Below are positions 56,931 to 64,000 of a stretch of 64,000 nt of DNA, piece after piece. Location of the stretch: NCBI GenBank assembly GCA_003427395.1, contig BFEA01000010.1, positions 4,016,570 to 4,080,569 of the forward strand. Reading direction: 5' to 3'. The position numbers were made by a program, and so were the translations under genes. Positions within the stretch are counted from its first letter, which is position 1; every line of letters starts with the position of its first letter. The notes below the pieces were generated by a model. That model made no database searches and had not been told where the DNA came from. It was given only the letters and a program-made list of their open reading frames with translations. This DNA is from Chara braunii. Its lineage: Eukaryota > Streptophyta > Charophyceae > Charales > Characeae.

Positions 56931-57059
56931 CTTACCCGTTGCCTCACACTCGCTCCTTCGTCGTCGTCGTAGTCGTTCGTAGTGGCTCGATGTCATCCTT
57001 GGATCGCCCCCGTGCTCAAGGTCCAAATATCCTCATGCGGAACATGGACATCAGGAAAC

Positions 57060-57420
57060 ACTGCCGAAAGTTTTATAAATCTAAAGAGAGAGTTAAATTT
57101 TATTTTGGCAAAATTTAAAGTTTTATTTTGAGTTTTTGGTTTACTTACTATAAATCTGACAAACCTACTCTTCTAAAGGAGATGTTGCCAAAATTTTTAC
57201 TAAATCAATGAGTTATAAAAAATCCAATTTTTAAAGTTAGAAGATCACTTTCATATTTCATATTCAGTCGTATATATAAATTTTGTAAAGATACTTTTCC
57301 TACATGGAGCGCTGCCAAAATTTCATGAAATCTAGAGGAGTCAGAACATATTTTAAAACTTTGAAAGTTTGCCCTTACTAAAGGGGAATACTGTCGAAGT
57401 TCCTAGCATTTCTAAGGACA
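57060..57420. repeat. AT-rich tandem repeat (about 120-bp unit), plus orientation
   Basis: Three to four units with tataaatct near the start and tgccaaaattt near the end, spaced about 80-120 bp. Same family as 24735-25060, opposite strand. Confidence 0.6.
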
Positions 57421-58689
57421 GGTATCAAAGATGAGGTAGGGAGGTAGGAGTATTTTGTACTGACTTAAGCGTAACTTTGACAATGGTGTGTGCTGTTTTG
57501 CATGTCATTTTTACTGAAATTATCTTGTGTCTTTACTACCGTTAAGATGATCCTACAATGATAATTTCCTCTTATCTTTTAAAAACAGGTCTGTTTCCGG
57601 CTCAACTCTAACACATTCTCGCTGCACAACCTAAGCCCTGACCACTCTAGGTTGAAATATTTCTTTGTTTCTTTTTCGACCTGGACTCTTATTTAAATGG
57701 TCATTTAAAAAAAACTAAGTGGTTTGTTTTGGACAGTTGGACAAACGTTAGGGCTTGTGTGCATATAAGGCAAACGGTGTGAGTTTGAAGAGTGGTTAAG
57801 GTTGACCCCGTGTAGTGTCTGGTCTGTCAATGTGAATCCTTGATGTGATTGCATGTATGTTTTGTGGATCGAACTCAGGATTTGACTTTGTCCGTGATCA
57901 TATGTATATGTGGAAGGAAGTTACACTGTGATTGTTAGGGTGATCGTCTCGTACCAAATTTCCTCTTATATTTATATATTGAATATTCACGTTGTGTTGG
58001 AGGGCACGATGCTTCGACCCACTATGGCGTACCAACTCCCTGCTCTGCTAAGATTTTGCAGTGTACCAACTGCTACTCACGAACCACTATATTGTACCAT
58101 ATGTAACCCAGTCCCACAACCACAGACATATCCAGTTGGCATTTGCCCTGGCAAAAAGAGGTGCGCCACTTGACTTTCCTTTGGCCCACGCGAGCTCGGC
58201 GCCCTGCTGTTCAGCAGAGCATTACCGGTCTGTGGCCGTTGTGGTCGTCGGGCTCGCCTAGGGATGCAAAGATGAAGGGTGTAGCATGACCGTTATGTCG
58301 CGTGCCAAGTTTCTCCTAACCGAGTTATGAGAGACATACAGGACAACGGTCACAATCGTAAAGAAATGGAAAAAGGGAAGAAAGATTAAGAAAAGGAAAA
58401 GAAATAGCGACGCTTAAGATTGTGATTTCCGCTTGGTTAGAAACGTCTAAAAAGACCGCTGCGATTTTTTTTTATTATTATTATTATTTTTTTTTTTTTT
58501 TTTTTTTTTCAAACTTAGTCCGCCTTCTGCTTCCCTGCGCACTCGTTGTCAATGGACCCCGAAAAATTCGGCGAATGAAGCACTGAAGCTTGTTAGCGAA
58601 AGGTTACCGAATTCGGTAAAACAAATTGGCGAAAGATGCCTCAAGATATACTGAAGAAAAATATAGCTTTATATCTTCGGTCTTTGTAA
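57421..58689. other. No recognisable gene
   Basis: Mixed composition with a T/ATT-rich run at 58466-58509. Short frames (57910-58173 and others) have no domain. Confidence 0.4.
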
Positions 58690-60955
58690 ACATCGAAGTT
58701 TGAACATGAAAAATTATATCACGATGAGTTTTCGCTGTTTCGGTACTGAAAATACACTTCGGGATTTCGGTGTTTTACTTAGTTTATTTTCTACATATAG
58801 AACATTATATCTCGATGCGCTTTTGGCGTTTCGGTACCGAAAACGCACTTCAGAATTTCGATGTTTCACTCAGTTCATTTTGTACACCTTGAACCTGTGT
58901 AGCACACCGAACATGTTCAGAGCTTTTTCGAACGTCCGAACATGTTCGGGTGTTCGTCCGAACGCCACTCGAACGTATTCGGCCGAACATATTCAAAAAA
59001 AAAAAAAAAAAAACTTTTTTTTTTTTTTTTGATTTTCAACTCGAGTTTGGTTACGAATTTGACCATACCTCCAAGGCAAAGTTGTTTGTATTATTATTGT
59101 ACATAATATATATTTTTTTCATATTTTTCAAAAAACGTTTTTTTTTTTTTAATTTTTATTTTTATGTTCACGTTCGGAGAGTTTCGGCGCTCGTTCACAT
59201 TCGGCCCCGAACGTTCGGGTTCGGTGACGATGCTACACAGCCTTGAACATTATATCTCGATGCGGTTTCGGTATTTCGGTACTGAAAACACACTTCGGGA
59301 TCTCGGTGTTTTACTTAGTTTATGTTGTATAACTTAAACATTATATCCCGATGTGCTTTCAATGTTTCGGTACCTAAAACACACTTCGGAATTTTGGTGT
59401 TTTACTTAGTTTATTTTCTGCATATGGAACATTATATCCCATGCGTTTTCGGTGTTCGGTATCGAAAATGCACTTCTAGATTTTGATGTTATACTTACTT
59501 CATTTTCTACATATTCAACATTATATCCCAATGCGCTTTCAGTGTTTCGGTACGGAAAATGCACTTTGAAATTTTGGTGTTTTACTTAGTTTATTTTCTA
59601 CATACACGTTGAGCATTATATCCCGATGCGCTTTCGGTATTTCGATTCCGAAAATGCTATTCGGGATTTCGGTGTTCTACTTAGTTTATTTTGTACAACT
59701 TAAACATTATATCCCGATGCGCTTTCGGTGTTTCGGTACCGAAAATGCACTTCGGGATTTTTGTGTTTTACTTAATTTATTTTCTGCATATGAAACATTA
59801 CATCCCGATGCGTTCTCGATGTTTCGGTACCGAAAATGCATTTCGAGATTTCAATGTTTTACTTAGTTTATTTTCTACATATGCAACATTATATTCCGAT
59901 GCGCTTTCGGCGTTTCGGTACCCAAAATGCTATTCGGGACTTCAGTGTTTTACTTAGTTTATTATCTTCATATGCAACATTATGTCTCGATGCCCTTTCG
60001 ACGTTTCGGTACCGAAAACGACTTCGGGATTTCAATGTTTTACTTAGTTCATTTTGTGCACGTTGAACATTATATCCCTATGTGCTTTCGGTGTTTCGGT
60101 ACCGAACGATTTCGGTATTTTACTTAGTCAATTTTGCACACGTTGAACATTATATCCCGATGTGTTTTCGTTGTTTCGGTACAGAAAATGCAGTTCGGGA
60201 TTTCGGTGTTTTACTTAGTTTATTTTCTACATATGAAACATTATATTCTGATGCATTTTCGGTATTTCAGTACTGAAAATGCACTTCGGGTTTTCGATGT
60301 TTTACTTGGTTTATTTTCTACATATGAAATATTACATCCCAATGCGCTTTCGGCGTTCCAATACCGAAAACGCACGTCAGGATTTCAGTGTTTTACTTAG
60401 TCAATTTTGTACACCTTGAACATTCTATCCCGATGCGCTTTCGGTGTTTCGGTCTTAAAAACTCACTTCGGGATTTCGGTGTTTTACTTAGTTTATTTTC
60501 TACATATGAAATATTATATCCCGATGCATTTTCGGTGTTTCGGTATCGAAAATGCACTTCGGGATTTAAGTGTTTTACTTAGTTTATTTTCTACGTATGA
60601 AATATTATATCCCGATGCGTTTTTCGGCATTTCGGTACCGAAAACACACCTCGGGAGTTCGATGTTTTTCTTAGTTTATTTTCTACATATGAAACATTAT
60701 ATATCGATGCGCTTTCGGTGTTTCGGTACTGAAAATGCACTTCGGGATTTCGGTGTTTTACTTAGGTTATTTTCTACATATGAAACATTATATCTCGATG
60801 CGCTTTTCGGCGTTTCGGTACCAAAAACGCACTTCAGGATTTCGATGTTTTACTTAGTCCATTTTGTACACCTTGAACATTATATCCCGATGCGTTTTTT
60901 GTGTTTCGGTACCAAAAACGCGCTTCGAGATTTCGATGTTTTGCTTAAGGTCCCG
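58690..60955 (+). repeat. 91-bp satellite array, about 22 units
   Basis: The anchor ttatatcccgatg recurs at about 58711, 58801, [MITE], 59250, 59341, 59432, 59521, 59616, 59707, 59798, 59889, 59980, 60070, 60150, 60241, 60332, 60423, 60514, 60605, 60697, 60788 and 60880. Most steps are exactly 91; the shortest is 80. Each unit has the self-complementary core tttcggtaccgaaa and the phrase gttttacttagtttatttt. The end of the unit has two versions (ctacatatg or tgtacacct/cgtt before gaaca). Because 91 is not a multiple of three, the apparent proteins change frame each unit and are not real. Confidence 0.95.
58887..59248. mobile_element. hAT-like MITE (346 bp) inside the 91-bp satellite
   Basis: The element is 58895-59240. 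It begins CTGTGTAGCA and ends TGCTACACAG, a perfect 10-bp inverted repeat followed by a shared caccgaac word. The octamer CCTTGAAC lies at 58887-58894 and again at 59241-59248. Uninterrupted satellite units elsewhere (for example near 60411 and 60868) read tacaccttgaacatt, which shows the pre-insertion site and proves the duplication. No ORF of note; the middle has A and T runs and several gaacatgttcg words. Confidence 0.93.
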
Positions 60956-61352
60956 CTACACTACTGTCCAATGTCCAAATAGGTCAATTGATCCTCGCTA
61001 CACTTATTGTCCACTGTCCGTGTGCAAGATGGCTTGGGCAGTGGTAGGAAAACCCATGGACAATATACTGTCCATGAATGGATAAGTACCGGCCTGCAAA
61101 ATTTGTTTCATGGATGGTTTTTCAAGGAACTCACTACGCAGTGCTGGATTTGCACAGTGTAGCTGGAAAGGAGTCTGTGGCGCTTATGATGTTTTGAGAG
61201 TGTTTTGTTCTTTTTTTTATTTTGTTTTTTTTTGCAAAACGATTATACCCTTGCGTTCGAGTGTCAGGCTACGCTGCCAGGTGGGCAGCCCGAGTCACCT
61301 TTTTATTCCGGGCGGAAGGACCCTGTCTAATTGACTGCGATTTGCGTGTTTC
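60956..61352. other. No recognisable gene; short direct repeat and hairpin
   Basis: The words cgctacact and tgtcca-tgtcc occur twice (60954-61020). An 8-bp perfect hairpin CATGGACA/TGTCCATG stands at 61055-61076. Confidence 0.4.
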
Positions 61353-61880
61353 ATGGCCTGGTATGTGATTGGTTCCCTACGTTGTTGCATGTCTGCATGG
61401 ACTCCTCGGTACCTGCATGCCCGTCTGCCCACCCACCTTTTTGTCTGTCAAACGTCCACACTGACTCTGTGTCTGCCTGCATGGTTATCTGCGTGTGTAC
61501 TTAAAAAAAAAAAAAGTAGCCTTTGCCCTGTGTCCCTAGCTTGTGCGGATCCCCTACGTGCATGGGCCGTTATCTGTGTGCCCAGCCTGCCACGGACCTG
61601 TGTCTCCGACCTACCTGGAGCATGTGCCCCCGACCTAACCCAGGTCTGTGTCGCCGACTTGCCCCAAACTTGGGCCTGCATGCATGTGTCCCCGACTTCA
61701 CCCTCGAGCTATGTCCAATGCCTCTTTCTTCGTCTTGACTGCATAACTGTCCCGAACCCGTGCCCGCAACCTACCCTGGACTTGTGGTCCCGACATGTGC
61801 ATCCCGTTGGGCCTGCCTGCCTGTATCTCTGCGTGCATGTCCGTGTCCCTGCGTGTCTGTCTGCCTATGCCCGATTATTA
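61353..61880. repeat. Degenerate minisatellite (about 30-bp, cccgacctaccctgg type)
   Basis: Loose repeats of gtgtccccgac and tgcatgcc words. The Cys/Pro-rich frame across it (61353-61904) has irregular cysteines and is taken as a by-product of the repeat. Confidence 0.5.
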
Positions 61881-62509
61881 AAGGGACTTCAATTTTATTT
61901 TTAATTCATGAAAATTTGTGTTTCAATTTCAAAATTCAAAAGGAATAAATAATTTGATAATTGTTTTTTTTTTTTTTTTACAAACTGAAAGATTAACAAA
62001 TTGAAAAAGCAAACTCATTTGATTAGACTGAAATTATGCATCTCATTGCACTTCTGATTTTGATAATCTTGTGTCAATGATCATGACATAATCTGGTCAA
62101 TTCAAATGCCGCTTGGTGATGGTGATTGTGGGCTCTGATGGACCTATTTTTGTCTGGGTCTACATGGTCTCTGATGCTAGTGTTTTTTATGCACCACCTG
62201 ATGGCAGTGTGGACCCTTCCCGACAATCTTTTCAAACCCCTTTCAGTAAAATAATCGTTACTTGATTCCAATTATACGCATATATGCAACGAAGAGAGAG
62301 ATCAGACAAAACTTTAGAAACTTTAAATTACCAACAATAGAGCCACATTTATAGTCACTAAGGAACGAACACATAACACAAGTCTATAGCACAACCTCTG
62401 CTCCCGGTCCTTTTGTTATTTTTTTAAAACTCTTTACCAGATTGTAAATTTAATCTTTTAATAATTGAATAAAAATTCAAAAAAATCGAGCAAAGTTGGG
62501 TGAGTTTGC
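61881..62509. other. No recognisable gene
   Basis: AT-rich, with a T run at 61965-61979. Nothing coding. Confidence 0.4.
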
Positions 62510-62571
62510 TGTGTTCATGTGTGTATGTGCATGCGTGCATGTGTGTATGTGTCTGTGTGTGTGTGTGTATT

Positions 62572-62603
<32 letters not shown>

Positions 62604-62682
62604 CGTGTGTGTGAGAGAGAGAGAGACAGAGAGAGACAAAGACACAGACACAGACACAGACAGACACACACACACACACACG

Positions 62683-62714
<32 letters not shown>

Positions 62715-62720
62715 CACAGC
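62510..62720. repeat. (GT)n-(GA)n-(CA)n compound microsatellite, self-complementary
   Basis: A GT-rich left part pairs with a CA-rich right part around a GA/CAGA centre, giving a loose foldback of about 200 bp. Confidence 0.9.
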
Positions 62721-63894
62721 TGGAAAGACATATCATAAGACTCTTAACTCTAAGCCAAAAAAAAATTGGAAAAAAAAAAATAGTACTATTAAAATTCGGA
62801 ACAACAAATTAACTCGAGAAGTTTCGAGTTAGAAAATCAATGGTATGACATTTTTGCCATTGACCGAGGTTATTAGCAAACCGAGTATAGGCAACATCCA
62901 AAAATCCGAATTGCATTCACAAAAAGATAGCCAAAAGCCTCAAAATGAACCAGTGAGAATAATTCTACTTGAAATCACCAAAGTACATGAATGAACAATT
63001 TTGGCAACGTAGAGCTTCGTCATCATCCTAAAACAGTCACAGTTCCAGCGGATGTTCAACACTCAGTCCCTCCTAGATCATGTACAACTAGCTTATCTAT
63101 GTTGTCATCAGTCAGTGAGATAATCTATGGAGTCGAAGTAGATGAAGAATGCCGCATATAACAAACCTTCAACACATATCCCGTGGACCCCCCCTCTCTC
63201 ACTCTCTCATCGCTCCTCTTCCCCCACGTCCTTATTGCTGAGCGACAATCATATGCACCATTTACAACCAATCAGGTCGCCTGCCTGTGACACCTAACTG
63301 CCCTGTCCTAAAAGCAGATTCAGCAGGTGAGCAGCATGCCCTACAATTTGGCACATACGCTCTCGAGTGGTGGCCTAGAGCAGCAGCATCAGCTTGACCG
63401 CATGAGCATACCACCAAGTGAAAGAGTCAAACTCTGCCCTTCCGCTTTATTTTATGGAATGAACTTATGGAGACCTAGTACCCAGCGTGCAGGCCGAGTT
63501 TCAAGCTGCTTCTAGGGCCTGGTACCGACATTGAGGTCATTCAACTCTATGATGTGGGCAAGGTTGCATGCATTGTTTGCATAGCTCGGCGAGGCCTAAC
63601 TCATATCACACAGCATGAACCATTTACTTAGGGGGCTTAGGGTGCGCAGAGCCAATGTCCGAGACCTTATGTTTTTTTCGAGCGTCTTACACCTCACAAT
63701 ATGTATCACTCATTCTTCGTCGTCTCTCTCTCTTTTTCTTTTTTCTTTTTTTTTTCTCAGTTCAGTTTTCTTCACTTGTATTGCAGAAATCGATTCCTGA
63801 TGTTATCAGCATCTGTTGTCGTATTCTTCTTATGATAAATTTGGCAAATAATTGATAAGATGAAGTTGAAGCGAATTCTGTTCATATCTAGGTT
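62721..63894. other. No recognisable gene
   Basis: Short frames only, no domains. A C/T-rich run at 63715-63780. Confidence 0.4.
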
Positions 63895-64000
63895 ACCAAT
63901 GGTCCGGAGACCGGACGTCTCCACCGGACGTCTCCCCCGGACGTCTCCCCCCCCTGTCATCCGGATTTCCGGACGACGCCTTTTTGGCACCAGAAAAAAA
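63895..64000. repeat. GC-rich triple repeat at window edge (ccggacgtctcc)
   Basis: Three copies at a 13-bp step (63911, 63924, 63937). The same words occur at 24636-24660 and, less well, at 19815-19850, so this may be the edge of another copy of that element. Confidence 0.5.

Noticed and set aside
58700-60982. Chain of overlapping frames that looks like a protein with 30-residue FRCFGTEN repeats
   Set aside because: The unit is 91 bp, not a multiple of three, so the frame changes every unit. It is a DNA satellite.
61055-61076. CATGGACA/TGTCCATG hairpin as an operator site
   Set aside because: A single 8-bp hairpin with no gene beside it; chance is likely in 64 kb.

Overview
The window is nuclear DNA from a eukaryote with a large, repeat-choked genome. 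It carries no intact gene that I can support. It contains decayed Ty3/gypsy and L1-type retroelements, tRNA-derived short repeats, hAT-like non-autonomous elements, microsatellites of every kind and long satellite-like arrays. The LINE has a plant-type layout (ORF1 with a zinc knuckle; ORF2 with APE endonuclease, RT and a zf-RVT-like tail), and the RT region and gag linker read like elements I associate with charophyte algae. A Chara-like streptophyte alga is my best guess, made from memory of family style and not from a search. || Layout. 1-2111: unrecognised DNA, then a copy of a dispersed repeat (family X) ending in an 18-bp palindrome. 2112-10320 and 45785-53914: two inverted arms of about 8.1-8.2 kb, roughly nine in ten bases alike by eye, enclosing 35.5 kb. 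Each arm holds tandem 1.5-kb units with ATT microsatellites, an array of small hairpins (family B), a zinc-knuckle-like fragment and a tRNA-like segment. 10911-18605: a Ty3/gypsy remnant with an unknown accessory ORF in two tandem copies ahead of gag, a dead protease and an RT truncated before RNase H. 18690-24690: tRNA-like repeat, CTC-rich and (AATC)n foldback modules, and a degenerate ORF. 24735-26297: AT-rich 120-bp repeats followed by a second hairpin array (family A). 27670-28764: a hAT-like element with an exact 8-bp target duplication and nested palindromes. 30544-38068: a near full-length, inactivated LINE on the minus strand. 38255-45784: family X, a MITE, a second tRNA-like repeat, and GT and GA arrays. 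53915-57420: CA-rich modules and AT-rich repeats. 58690-60955: a 91-bp satellite interrupted by a 346-bp hAT-like MITE with a perfect 8-bp duplication. The last 3 kb hold minisatellite and unrecognised DNA. || The most unusual signal is a pair of hairpin arrays. Family A (25431-26297) is about twelve hairpins with a loop of 17 nt (16 in one) near C-A-A-A-C-C-G-A-A-G-C-C-A-C-A-T-T. Its 8-nt stem arm changes from unit to unit but always fits RRYYRRRY in the ten good units, and stays self-complementary, with G-T as nearly the only departure from Watson-Crick pairing. Family B (7584-8777, mirrored at 47225-48446) has a 9-nt loop near TCCCGTGGG and behaves the same way. A smaller dispersed family (C) near 29.3-30.1 kb repeats the pattern. 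Compensating transitions through G-T intermediates are what conserved RNA structure would leave, and the G-T bias points to the plus strand for A and for the left arm of B. I cannot name a known system that matches. Function, transcription and relation to the big inverted repeat are open. || Nonsense codons in the LINE, the gypsy remnant and the 22-23 kb ORF are almost all explained by C-to-T or G-to-A change, so decay by cytosine deamination is the likely background process.
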